Of a DNA stretch of 64,000 nucleotides, positions 10,791 to 21,420 are shown in pieces; the first letter of the stretch is position 1; each line of letters starts with the position of its first letter. The notes beneath the pieces are model-generated. The model had not been told where the DNA came from. It was given only the letters and a program-made list of their open reading frames with translations, and ran no database searches. The stretch comes from Chionoecetes opilio (taxonomy: Eukaryota; Arthropoda; Malacostraca; Decapoda; Majidae): positions 151,542 to 215,541 of the forward strand of contig JACEEZ010015310.1 in NCBI GenBank assembly GCA_016584305.1, read 5' to 3'. Position numbers and translations under genes: made by a program.

Positions 10791-12163
10791 TCCTGACTGG
10801 AAAAGGGGGCTGGTCGTCCCTATCTGGCAAGGGAAAGGGGACCGTCAGGACTGCAACAATTACCGCGGTATTACACTGCTCAGCGTACCAGGCAAGGTGC
10901 TTGCCCATCTATTGCTGACACGAATTCGCAGTCATCTGGTGAAGCATCAGAGACCTCAGCAGTCTGGGTTCACGCCTGGTAAGTCAACAACGGACCGTAT
11001 CCTAGCGCTTCGTGTCCTGGTGGAACGCCGACGTGAGTTTCGACAGGGGATGCTTGCAGCCTATGTTGATCTCAAGAAGGCGTTTGACTCAGTGCATCGT
11101 GAGTCACTCTGGGATCTTCTGCGACTTCGAGGGATTCCTGCAAGGACTATTGGTTTGATAACTGGTCTGTATTCTGGGACAGATAGTGCTGTGAAGTGTG
11201 GGGCAGGTGTATCCAGCTTCTTTCCTGTGAATACAGGAGTGAGGCAAGGGTGCATCACTTTTCAATGCTTGTATGGACTGGGTATTGGACAAGGTTGTAG
11301 ATCAAAGTGATTGTGGAGCATCCGTCGGCAACACCAAGATCACTGATCTTGTTTTTGCCGATGATGCAGTAATCTTTGCTGAGTCGCTGGAGGTCCTGGT
11401 GAAGGCTCTCGAGGCGCTGCAAAAGGAGGCAAAGCCTTTGGGACTTTAGGTCTCCTGGCTCAAGACCAAGGTCCAGGTGTTTGGAGACTTACTAGATGAA
11501 GCAGTACAGTCTGTTCATGCATATGGCGAGGACATTGAGATCTTGGAAAGTTTTACATACCTTGGTAGCGCAGTCCATAATGACGGCGGGTCACGTCAAG
11601 AAGTCTTACGGCGGATTGGCATAGCTCACGGTGTTATGGACTCGCTCAGCGATTTTTGCCGTTGTCGGTACCTGTGCAGGAGGACAAAGATCCGGATCTT
11701 CAAGTCGCTTGTGATCCCTCTTACTCTATGGTTGTGAGAGATGGACACTAAATAGTGACTTGAAGAAACGAATCTATGCCTTTGGTAATAAGTGTCTTCG
11801 CAGAATCATGGGGTATCGCTGGGATGATTACGTGTCAAATCAGCGATTGCACCGTGAGACTGAATCGAGGCCTATTACCTGCATAGTCCGTCAGCACCAA
11901 CTTCAGCTATATGGGCATGTGGCACGCTACCCTGAAACCGATCCTTCCCATCGGGTTGTATCTGTAAGAGACAATCCGGCGTGGAGGAGGCCAAGGGGGC
12001 GCCCACAAGGCTCGTGGCTGGGCAAGTTGATGTTTCTTGTCAAGAGCTGCTTGGTATGGGAAAGGAGCCTGCTTGGGAACCCGCGTGTGGTGACCCCCGG
12101 GAGTGGCGTCGTAGGGTGGGCGAGGCGACGCGCCCCCCGGCGTATGCCCCCAATGATTGATGA
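10791..12163 (+). pseudogene. RTE reverse transcriptase, frameshifted
   Basis: Landmarks in order: NNYRGITLLSVPGKV (fingers), QQSGFTPGKSTTDRI, AYVDLKKAFDSVHRE (motif A, catalytic Asp) and NTGVRQGC (motif B). After a frame change come LVFADDAV (motif C), TYLGSAVHND, the YGCETW region and the C-terminal GYRW/LYGHVAR blocks. Relative to copy 3, 11 bases are missing just after the GVRQGC codons (about 11250). A TAG occurs at about 11447, a further break lies at about 11720, and the C-terminal Gln-Val-Asp region is frame-shifted. Inactive. Confidence 0.85.
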
Positions 12164-12171
12164 TTGATTGA
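10791..12171 (+). mobile_element. RTE-like LINE copy 2, 5'-truncated
   Basis: About 1.38 kb, starting in the RT fingers and ending in the TGATTGATTGA repeat. I see no target duplication: the bases before 10791 do not recur after 12171. Confidence 0.8.
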
Positions 12172-12623
12172 ATTTACCCCAGAGTTAGGTCCAATTTACC
12201 CCATTTAGTGTAACAATGCGGTCCGCACTTCTCAGTGTATTGCTAACAGAGCTATAATGGAAATTTGTTCAAATTTTAATGACATATAGGTAGTGACCCT
12301 CCTATGATTGTATTAATTTTTTTTTTTGCTTATTTCAATAAATATGGAAACTAGATCAAAGTTTGTCAAAACCAGGACCAAATTACCCCGGTCGGCACTA
12401 TTTAAAAACATTCAATGTATTTAGTGCCCAGAGCAGCTCTGTATGTACTGTACAAAGGCCGTTATACTGTAAAGCTCCGTCCACACTAGAGGGCAAAGCC
12501 CGCCAGGCAGTGCCCGTCACTGGCAAAAGCCCGCGGGCACACCAAAACTGCTGTCCACACAGCAGAGCCTGCCTGGCCCAGTCAGAGGCGAGCAGCTGGG
12601 CAGCCAGGCAGTGTACAACAACA

Positions 12624-12920
12624 ATGCGAAGCAAGAAGGACCGTAAGAAGCTAAAACTGGGTACCATAATCATTGCTATGTGCCTGAAAAAGAAAAAAGG
12701 ACAAAGTGGAGAAAAAGAAGCGGTGCAAAGACTGGCTAAGTAAAAGAAAACAGTTGGGAAGTCATGTTACGATTTTTCGAGAATTGCAAGATGGAAATAT
12801 GCGTGACTTCATAAACTATGTGAGAATGGACTCAAGTACATTCTATAAACTCCTTGCAAAAGTAACGCCATATATAGAAAAGCAGGACACCAGAATGAGG
12901 GACAGCATAACCTTTCTGAC
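12624..12920 (+). pseudogene. Harbinger transposase N-terminus
   Basis: The start MRSKKDRKKLKLGTIIIAM is in one frame. After an A-run near 12690 the match continues in another with CKDWLSKRKQLG, RELQDGNMRDFINYVRMD, STFYKLLAKVTPYIEKQDT and RMRDSI. This is the conserved N-terminal region of Harbinger transposases, just before the usual PGERLAVTLRFLATG block, which is missing because the sequence jumps into the antisense MADF gene. The DDE catalytic domain is absent. Confidence 0.8.
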
Positions 12921-13175
12921 TTCTCTTTTTTTCTCAGTTCCCGTCTGTGTTGGTTGCGGAGTGTGTCTATTTTCTTTCTAATCTCATCCACTGTCACGGA
13001 CACACCTACATCTTGCATTTCCTTTGCAATACTCTGGATAGCAGCAGTTTTTTTGTCTGTCTCTGTATATGTCCATATTCACTTTCCATAGGCACGGGTG
13101 TTGCCGATAAAATTCAATTAGGTGAAGGATCGCATATCTTGACCACTGATTCTTACTGGGCGGAGGGGTAGACAT
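12897..13175 (-). pseudogene. Harbinger-encoded MADF DNA-binding protein, 5' part
   Basis: The minus frame starts MSTPPPSKNQWS at 13175 and continues AILHLIEFYRQHPCLWKVNM. After a frameshift in a run of A (about 13050) comes MQDVGVSVTVDEIRKKIDTL and RNQHRRELRKKEKSE. This is a MADF (Myb/SANT-like) domain: tryptophan-spaced helices with the LIEFYRQHPCLW signature. In Harbinger elements such a protein escorts the transposase to DNA and into the nucleus (family knowledge). The C-terminal half is lost at the deletion junction. Confidence 0.8.
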
Positions 13176-13416
13176 GATGTTCTGATGTAGACGTAGTGTA
13201 AATTCCTGACAAACTGTCAATCATGGCTCCAAAGATCCGCATGTAACCTCGTATGTCTGGCAGCGATGCACTGCCGGGCAGTGCCTGGTGAAATCGCTCA
13301 CCTACCATCACAGGCATTTTACTCATTTGCCCGCGGGCACAAGCGGTGAGCCCGTCAACAGGCAAACTGCTCGCTTGTGCCCGCGGGCATTGCCCGTTAG
13401 TGTGGACTGAGCTTAA

Positions 13417-13625
13417 GGCTTTGATTTGAATCAGTCTACAGCCAGAAATGGATTATGCTGGATGTGGATGGAGTGTGGGGGTGTTTGGCGGTCGCTACTG
13501 CCCTTACCACTCACGTTTTCTGTAACTTTTTTTGCTCTGTATATTTTGCCCTATGCCAAAAGTATATCCTACCTGGCACAACAATATACAGTGACTGTTG
13601 GAAAGCTTATAGTGGCCTCAGCGAC
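13417..13625. other. unclassified spacer
   Basis: No feature recognised between the Harbinger end and the next putative terminal repeat. Confidence 0.3.
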
Positions 13626-14049
13626 CTGGGGGTAGATTCAGCAAACCATTTTCTAGGTAAAACTCTGGTAAATTTCCTCGTACTCCGTGCACATGGCAAG
13701 ACCCTATTCAGCAAACACTTACGATATTGTAAATCTCCTGGTAACCTACGAGTGCTCCCTGTATCTAGTAGCGGCTTACCAGCAGATTTACCATATATAG
13801 TAGCGGGAAGGAACACTGTCTCCTGTAGCTGATTTCATCCTCTAGCTACTTATATAGGTAAGTTCTGATGGTGAATACTAATTTGTGATAATTTATATTG
13901 TTGCAAGAGTAGGGACATGTATACTAATAACCGAAATAAGTGCAACAGGCCGTGCAATGGACTTCACTTAGTTACCCTGTGTTTGTGTCCGTGGCGGCGA
14001 TATTGTGTCGTCATTTTAAGCACTGTTTTGATGTTCCACAGTTCATATG

Positions 14050-14400
14050 GTGGTGTGTGGTGGGGCTGGCAACATGTGGCAGGCAGGTGTGGTGTGTGGT
14101 GGGGCTGGCAACATGTGGCAGGCAGGTGTGGTGTGTGGTGGGGCTGGCAACAGGTGGCAGGCAGGTGTGGTGTGTGGTGGGGCTGGCAACAGGTGGCAGG
14201 CAGGTGTGGTGTATGGTGGGGTAACAGGTGCCAGGCAGGTGTGTGAGTCGCTGGCGGCGATGTTATTAGTGTCATCATTTTTCGGTGGGGGCAGCAGGTG
14301 TGCTGATGGTAGTGGTATGTGGTGTGGGCAGCAGGTGTGGTGGTGTGTGGGGGGCAGCAGGTGTGGTGGTGGTGTGGTGGGGGCATTAGGTACCAAGCAG
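14050..14400. repeat. G-rich minisatellite, 39-bp unit
   Basis: About five tandem copies of a 39-bp unit (GTGTGTGGTGGGGCTGGCAA...GGCAGGCAG) span 14050-14245. They differ mainly by ACATG versus ACAGG in the middle. Looser GGTGTGGTGGTGTG-type repeats continue to about 14400. Long frames on both strands here are by-products of the repeat. Confidence 0.85.
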
Positions 14401-15357
14401 GTGTGGTAGTAGTCCTGTAGCTGAATTTAACTTATAGGAAGGTAATGATTGCAAAGAAATATTTAGGTCTCATCATAAGGGGTATTTCTAACCCCTACAA
14501 CAGCCGTCGGAAATCATAAATAACACAAGGGAGTTTTGGGGAGGGGGGCGAAACCCCCACAGTGAGGTTAGGTTACGTAATCAATGCCCAGGTAAGGCTA
14601 GTAAACTAGAAGGGGGGCCTGGGGGGGCGCAGCCCCCTCATTTATGTCAGGAGATTACAATAGGGAGTATTGGTTGAAACTGTAAATTTACCAATATTTA
14701 TTACAAGTTGAAGTACTGATGGTTATGGTTAGATAAATCTTGAAATTTCTTCAGTATAAACACCAACATTACTGAGGGTATGTGTAATTCTTGATTATGG
14801 TATATTATTGTGTAACACCGGTCCTTTTCTTTTTGGTTTTTAGGTAACTTCTGTTAAGTTAATTTCAGTGTACAGTATATTAGAAGTTCCTCTCCTTGAT
14901 TGGATTCTTAGGTAAATGGCTGAATCAAGAAAACTAACCTTTATTCCGTGATTGTTTGGTCTCATCAAGGTAAAAATTATAAGTGTTTTTTTACTATTTA
15001 TATGTTTTGGTTTGATTAAACTAAATATTTATCCGGGTAGATTAGCTTTTCTTTCTCCACTTACGTACTTTATTAATTGTTCTTTTAGATGATGAGAACC
15101 CTTTATTTACCGTTAATTTTCATTATTCAGTGAAAAAAGGGTTAGTTTATGGTTTATATTTTTATCTATCCATAACCATCATGCGATGGGATGATGCGAT
15201 GAGCGAGACGAGACAGTCAGTGAAAATTTATCGGGTTTAGGAATTAATGTCTCGCCCACCAGCCACAAATAACTATAGCCATATTAGCACTCATAAGCCA
15301 CCTACCTAAATTTACATAGTATTATCATACGCATAACCCACAATAAAAAATAAAAAA
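14401..15357. other. unclassified stretch with a foldback-family fragment
   Basis: At 14520-14640 the sequence ACACAAGGGAGTTTTGGGGA with GGTTAGGTTA resembles, in inverse orientation, 20525-20660 of the TTAGG-associated foldback block. The rest (AT-rich) shows nothing recognisable. Confidence 0.35.
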
Positions 15358-15359
15358 TA

Positions 15360-15750
15360 CAGTAAACCCTCGTTAAACTGAACCTCGTTAAACCGAACGC
15401 CGTGTTGCCTTCGAACAAGCCTCTGATATACCGAACTCTAGTTTGGCATATGTGGCGATTGGTGAGCCGACCGAACACGTTGGCCGGCCCGTGCATCTCA
15501 GTTTACATTCAGCCCTCATTGTTTGTGGGCTACTCCATTGGACTACCTTGTACAAAATTTTATTTTACTCTACAGTACTGTACATACAGTTAACTTTGTT
15601 TGAACAAATATGACCGAACAACGCCCCTCATAAACCGAACTCTATTTCGGTTTATGAGGCAGACAACCGATCATCCTATAAACCGAACTACTATTGAATA
15701 TTGCAATCGACTCTTTCCCCCAATTGGTTGGGTTTATCCAGGGTTTACTG
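15360..15750. mobile_element. pogo/mariner-type MITE, 391 bp
   Basis: Ends CAGTAAACCCTCGTTAAACT (left) and the complement of CAGTAAACCCTGGATAAACC (right) are flanked by TA at 15358-15359 and 15751-15752. Several subterminal AAACCGAAC motifs occur in both orientations. Non-coding. Confidence 0.75.
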
Positions 15751-15752
15751 TA

Positions 15753-16286
15753 TAGTGAATAGTCTTACAATGTAAATGGCTTTTAAGTGTTTTAGGTTAA
15801 TTAAGCAATGTAGGAGACATCTTAGATAGGGTTATAAAGTGAGTGATAATTAGTAACTTAGGATATCGTAATATTAAAAAATATAACAATTTGCATTCGT
15901 TTTCTTTTATAATTTACTAACCTTGGGCATTTTACTAATGAACTTTTCGTGCACCTAACCAAAATCTGCCACATCAAACCATTCCTATCCCTAAAAATCA
16001 CTTTTTTCAGCTATCATGGAATAGGCCTTTAGACTCAAGAGGCCAGAGGTCCCATGTACTGATATGTTTACATTTTTTCCGTTTTCCCGTGCGGGCAACA
16101 TGGGTGACTATTAATTTTTTCGTAAATAGTTTTTTTCGTTTACTCCACATAAGAGCCCTTCTCAGTAATGAAGTTATTTTCATAGTATCATGAATTACTC
16201 ACATACATATCACATACACTTCAATCTCCATGTTAATCACAATCTTCGTATATATGAATGAATATCTCTAGTACTCGTTTGTCTTA
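15753..16286. other. unclassified AT-rich stretch
   Basis: No recognisable gene, repeat array or element boundary. Confidence 0.35.
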
Positions 16287-16884
16287 CTAGCCGCAAAGCC
16301 GCCCTCCGGGCGGACTTTTTGGCTAGCTCCTGCGGAGGGCTATTGGTGGGCCTTCGGCCCACCAAACACAGACTCTCCAGATAGCCCCTTCTAACTTTCC
16401 TGAAATCATGGATGTAGAAATGTATATTAACGCCAACCCATTCACGTCAGCCCCAACCCATTCACTCACCCATTACCCATCACCCCCCACCCATTCCCTC
16501 ACCCATTACCCATCACCCCCCACCCATTAACCATCACCACACACCCATTACCCATCACCCCCCACCTATTCCCTCACCCATCACCCCCCACCCATTCACT
16601 CACCCATCACCCCACACCCATTACCCCACCCATTACCCATCACCCTACATCAAGGTTTCCTCAATTCTCGTAACCCACTTTTTTTCACAATTCTCGCTAA
16701 TAGGCTGCTAAAAAAAAAAAAAAAAAAAGTGATCGGATCATCTCATAAGTGGGCTTAAAACCTTCCCCTGCTCGACCCGGTTCCAAAACTGTGCCATATG
16801 AGGGGATTCCGCCACAGGGGGCGGCACCCAGAGCGGACACACAGACACACACACACACACACACACTTTCGCTTATATTATAGA
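16287..16884 (-). mobile_element. non-autonomous Helitron, copy A
   Basis: On the minus strand it starts TCTATAATATAAGCGAAAGT after an A. It ends with a GC hairpin (CCGCCC-GGA-GGGCGG), TTTGCGG and CTAG, followed by T. That is the Helitron signature: 5' TC, a 3' hairpin about 8-10 bases before CTRR, and insertion between A and T without duplication. Inside are a (TG)n tract and a minisatellite of CCCATTACCCATCACC type (about 16425-16650 on plus). It carries no Rep/helicase gene. It shares length and sequence with copy B at 33777. Confidence 0.85.
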
Positions 16885-17457
16885 TACATGATTATTAAGA
16901 ACGTGATAAATATGAGGTACATCAATATTGTTGTACAAGTGAAGTATGACTGTAAGAAAGTTACGGTTCAAAGTGGCATAGCATATGTATATAAAAATCT
17001 TCGAAAACTGTATCAGGAAGATACGCTGCCAGGCGTACAAATGCACGGGAGGCGACCAAGGGAGGAAGGGGGTGCTTGGGATTAAACCCACGTGTGGTAG
17101 TCTATAGAAAGTGTCGTACCTCAGGCATCAACACACTGCTGTACACATTAATGTTTCTTATATACTTTGCTGGTATTCGTCAGTTGCATTTATATACGTA
17201 TGTATAAATCAAGAAAGTTCTCTCTGTGTAGGAAAAGTTGTATATTTCTGGCCCTACATACTATAATAATAGGAATAGTGGGCGCGCAGTTAATCATTTG
17301 ACAAATGCTTATTCTACGATTAATGTCCCATTTTCATTAAAAACATGCGAGAAAATTATCTACATATATTAATGTAACGAAACTGCAACAGAAAAGGTCT
17401 TATAGTAATGCCCGCAATAGTACTTTTTTCCCATGAAAAAATAGAAATACTGGCGTT
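16885..17457. other. unclassified stretch
   Basis: No supported feature. A short open frame over the Helitron boundary is not conserved-looking. Confidence 0.35.
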
Positions 17458-17785
17458 GTGTGGCAACCCCAGCTTTCAATGTCTATAGTTCTATTCCTGA
17501 GGACAATAGAACATGACAGGCTGCGCATGGAAAGGGTCTTCAGAGATCGGCTTGATTCTCTAGATGTCAGTGATAACCACCTCCTACGGTATTATCACCT
17601 ACCCCGCCATGATATCCTGCAGCTCTGCGAGGAGATTGAACCACAGCTTTCCAGACCCACCAATAGGACTGTAGCAATTCCAATCCACACTCAAGTCTTG
17701 GTTGCCCTGCACTTCTTTGCTAGTGGATCATTCCAGTGTGTTAGGTGACACTGTTGGCCTCAGTCAGATTAATTAAATCCCCCAT
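17458..17785 (+). pseudogene. HARBI1-like (PIF/Harbinger) transposase N-terminal fragment
   Basis: The plus frame encodes VFRDRLDSLDVSDNHLLRYY, LPRHDILQLCEEIEPQL and RPTNRTVAIPIHTQVLVALH, ending FFASGSFQC. This is the N-terminal helical region of HARBI1-type nucleases up to the conserved LRFYATGSFQ block. One base off frame it continues GDTVGLSQI (17752-17776), the next conserved block, then stops. So there is a single-base frameshift and truncation before the DDE catalytic region. It is distinct from the Harbinger at 12473. Confidence 0.75.
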
Positions 17786-18050
17786 ACTCCATAATAGCTG
17801 ACAACCAAAACATGTTTAAAATCCAACTTAAATAATGCATACCTGAATCAAGTACTTATGTACTATACTCAGTGGTGTTTTAAAAATATCACTTTTCTTA
17901 TTTTATCCACTGCTTGCTATAATAACTGCTCATCAGCTTCAACTATTTCAACTGAATTATCAGCAAGAAAATTATGTTGGATATGTCTTGTCTTTTCCTG
18001 TTTGTAATAAAAGTGAGACTATTACAGTGTTTAAATCATCATTTTGAATG
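17786..18050. other. AT-rich spacer
   Basis: No feature recognised. Confidence 0.3.
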
Positions 18051-18054
18051 TTAA

Positions 18055-18740
18055 CCCTCTCACGCACGAAAAGTTTAATACGTTTCTCCGTCCACTGCGA
18101 CATCCGTCTTATGCTCCCTAAGGGGCCCCGCGAAATGGCCGGACTGTGCGGCGAATTATTTTTTATGTTATCAATTTCACCAACGTGTATTCTTTTTTCG
18201 TGGCATTATTATATATCATTGGTTTTGCAAGAGATTATTCTGCCTTATGGAAGAACAAAATAACAAGAAATGCAAATAAATACCGGAATTTACCGACTCC
18301 GAAAAAATATTGAGTAAAGAGAAATAAGAAATACTTACGTTCACCACTTCGTAGCTTGAAACTTCCTGAGTCAACTTTGTATGGTTTATATGCCAATAAA
18401 AGCGGATTTTTAAGAGGATTCCAACGCTACCATTATAATTTTCATATGGCCAGCTCGGGACATGTTTTAAAGGGACGACAATCCGCGCTCACAGGCTGCC
18501 TGCTGAGTGGAAACTGAGACACAAACCCTTATCATTTCACATCCACTCACACGAGAGTTGACAATTAGTTTATTTTATAGGTCTAGCTTGGATCTTCGAC
18601 GCAGAAAAGTTTGACGCAATTCTGATAAATACTTTATTTTTGGCGAATGTTTTACTTTTTTTTTTTACACAATTCGCGTCAAAAGCTCAGATTGCAGACG
18701 GGCCCGTTTTGACGCGATCGCGTCACCGTGCGTGAGAGGG
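18055..18740. mobile_element. piggyBac-type MITE, 686 bp
   Basis: It is bounded by TTAA on both sides (18051-18054, 18741-18744), with perfect 14-bp terminal inverted repeats CCCTCTCACGCACG. TTAA duplication and CCC-starting ends are diagnostic of piggyBac. The right subterminal zone has several GACGC/GCGTCA motifs. Only short frames exist; no piggyBac transposase. Confidence 0.85.
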
Positions 18741-18831
18741 TTAATAATATTAGTATATTATAGTTGTAAAGTTGTTTGATCGAAATGTAAGCGTTTGAAT
18801 TTTAATTGTACGTACAAGGTTATTGAAAGTA

Positions 18832-19313
18832 CAGGTTGAAGTTCCCAAACTCGGCAACCTCGGGACCAGCGCCGAGCAGAGTAATGGAATTTTCCGACTT
18901 TTAGAACGTGGATATATTAAGGGGAAAAAAAGCATGAAAATCCCATGAAAAAAATCAAACTTCTTCAAAAGGTCAATTTTCTCAGAAATAGTTAACACAT
19001 TGTTCTTCCTTTTCTTTTCACTTCCAGCAGTAGGTGTTCCTGGACGTTTGGGAGCCATAATACCAATAACAGACCTGTAGAAGTACACAAAATAACAGTG
19101 TACACAACTCTACAGTCACAACACCACTGAACAATAACAACAAACAAATCGGCGGGAGAAACCAAGCGGCCTAGTGTGGTGGCACATAGCGGCCGACCCG
19201 GCAACTACGCGCCGGGTTTTGGGTGTTCTGCCATGTTTTGGAAAATCCGGAACCATAGCCGAGTTTTGGGTGTTGCCGAGTCTTGGGATGCCGAGTTTGG
19301 GAGCTTCAACCTG
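18832..19313 (-). mobile_element. pogo/Tigger-type element with transposase start, 482 bp
   Basis: Terminal repeats CAGGTTGAAG.TCCCAAAC at both ends are flanked by TA (18830-18831 and 19314-19315). Inner copies of CCGAGTTTTGGGTG lie near the right end. The minus strand encodes the first residues of a pogo-type transposase, so this is an internal-deletion derivative of a coding element. Confidence 0.75.
18955..19058 (-). pseudogene. pogo/Tigger transposase N-terminus
   Basis: The minus frame starts MAPKRPGTPTAGSEKKRK at about 19058 and continues NNVLTISEKIDLLKKFD. This is the basic leader and first helix of the CENP-B/Psq-type helix-turn-helix of Tigger transposases. It then runs into unrelated residues. 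The DDE domain is missing. Confidence 0.65.
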
Positions 19314-19315
19314 TA

Positions 19316-19869
19316 CTACGTACTGCATCATAACTCAGCGACTCGGAGTACATAAAAATGAATTTAGAATATGCAAAATTTTTGTCGTATACCGATTCTG
19401 TATGGCCTCAAAACGGTCATGAAATTAACACTAACTCCCCCTTAGCTGTACGGGCTCGTTGCGCTTGCCAAAATCATGGGCTACACAGAAATAATTTACC
19501 CTGCACCCCACCCCACCCTCTCCTTTTCAACTTTGTGGGTACGTCACTGACACTGCCATTATGATTTCATGATATGTTAGACATTTTGAGTAATTCCCTT
19601 CCAAATATCTCTTCATACACGGTGGAAGAACTATTTCCCTAAGGCCACCTATGCATTTTTTAATCTACCCTAAATATCTCAAACCTAACAACTGTTAAAA
19701 GCTATGGGAAAGATTTGTTAGTGACCCTCTCCATTTTCAAATGAAACAATATTTTTCTGATAAATTTTGTTGTTTTGAAAGATTCTGACCTTTGTTTTTC
19801 GTGTCAATCACTAAATTTTGTATTACCCTCTAGACCCCACCTGTAAATAAACTAGTGATTTCCAAGAAA
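19316..19869. other. unclassified stretch
   Basis: No supported feature. Confidence 0.3.
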
Positions 19870-20929
19870 GGTAAAAATGGACGAGGACTGCGCGGTCATT
19901 TTCTTAGACACTGAATAGTTTTTCCTTGCCTAAAATTAGTGATTTTTCAGATGGAGATATTCTTATTTCCGGAAATCCATAAACTTTTTCTTCTTCTTTT
20001 CGTCACCAAATCCTAGGGTCACCGTTTCCATTGATAACACTGTATCTCATTCAGAAAAAGCACTAAAACTTTGCCAGGAAATAATAGTCAGTGTCTCAGA
20101 AAACAGAGAAGTAACAAAATTGTACGAAAACAAGTGTGCCCCGCCCCGCATTCGCCAGCCCACCCGCCAGCCGCCGAGTGATCCGTTCTGCCTCACCCTG
20201 CCGGGACGATTATTACCTTAACCGAACTGAACCTCCTCCTAACGGGGGGCTAACCTCCCCCTCAACCCCCTGGCGGGATTATTAAACTAACCCGAACCTT
20301 AACCTAACCTAAAGGGCTACGGGGCCTCCGGACGGGGAGGGTGTGTCTGTATGCGCTATTAGACAACTATATCATTTCTACAATATGTATATGAGTTTTG
20401 AAGGTCACGCGGAAGTTGATTAATACTGCACAGTATACTGAACAAAAAATAACACAGAAAACATAAGTAGTAATTAACGGCGTAAGCGACCGCGCAGTTC
20501 TCGTCCTTTATAACCCAATAGCAACTCTCCTGACAACTGGGGAGGGGAGGGCGCAGAACCTCCTGCTAGTTAACTAACCTAACCTGGGCATTGATCACTT
20601 AACCTAACCTCAGTGGGAGTGTTTCGCCCCTCCCCAGAACCCCCTTGTGTTCTTTTTAATTTCCGGCGGTTGTTGTAGTAGGTAGGGGTTAGAAATACGG
20701 TAATAATGGACGAGGACTTCGGAGTAATTTTTCCTGGCCTACAATAGGTGCTTTTTCTAATGGATAGTTTTATTTTCCGGAAACCCAAATTTATTTATTT
20801 ATATTTTTTTTATTTCATCACCGAATTTTATGGTCGACGTTTCAAAACACTGATCTCCATCAGAAAAAGCAATAAATTTGGCCGGGAGAAATTAGTCAGG
20901 GTCTCAGATAACAGGGAAGTAATTGAATA

Positions 20930-21245
20930 GAACATACCAAACCTAACCTTATAGGTTTTAATGAAAACAAACTAACCTAACTTTAACCACAAAGCATATC
21001 TAACCTAACCTTATAGGTTTTAATGAAACCTAACCTAACCTTAACCACTAAGTATACCTAACCTAACCTTATAGGTTTTAATGAAACCTAACCTAACCTT
21101 ATAGGTTTTAATGAAACCTAACCTAACCTTAACCACAAAGTATACCTAACCTAACCTTATAGGTTTTAATGAAAACTAACCTAACCTTAACCACTAAGTA
21201 TACCTTAATTAGTAGTACCTAACCTAACCTTAATCTTAACCATGC
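20930..21245. repeat. TTAGG-type interstitial array with 40-70-bp higher-order unit
   Basis: CCTAACCTTA blocks alternate with TAGGTTTTAATGAAA and CCACAAAGTATA spacers in at least five repeats. It resembles degenerate arthropod telomere sequence but is interrupted regularly, so it is a satellite built on the motif rather than a chromosome end. Confidence 0.75.
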
Positions 21246-21420
21246 ATAAAATTCGGTGATGATTTTTTTTTTTTGTAATGGGTTTCTGGCAAATATAACT
21301 ATCTCCATTAGAAAAAGCACCTATTATAGGCCAGGAAAAAATAGTCGGTGTCTCTGAAAACTACAGCGAAGTTCTCGTGAATTATAACCAGAAAGGTAAT
21401 ACTCCTTATGATGAGAACGA

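Larger units (their letters stand above)
12473..13413. mobile_element. PIF/Harbinger element, internally deleted
   Basis: A 941-bp element flanked by the 3-bp duplication TAA (12470-12472 and 13414-13416), which fits the TWA target preference of PIF/Harbinger. Terminal inverted repeats begin AGCTC, then C or A, then GTCCACACTA; GGGCAA and GCCCG blocks follow at both ends. It retains the beginnings of two divergent-family genes facing each other: a transposase on plus and a MADF DNA-binding protein on minus, the classical two-gene Harbinger content. The bodies of both genes were lost by internal deletion near 12920. Confidence 0.85.

Noticed and set aside
13917..14409. Long open frames on both strands with repeated Val-Trp-Cys-Gly or His-Thr-Pro units
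   Set aside because: They are translations of the 39-bp minisatellite in several frames; no start context, no domain, frames persist only while the repeat does.
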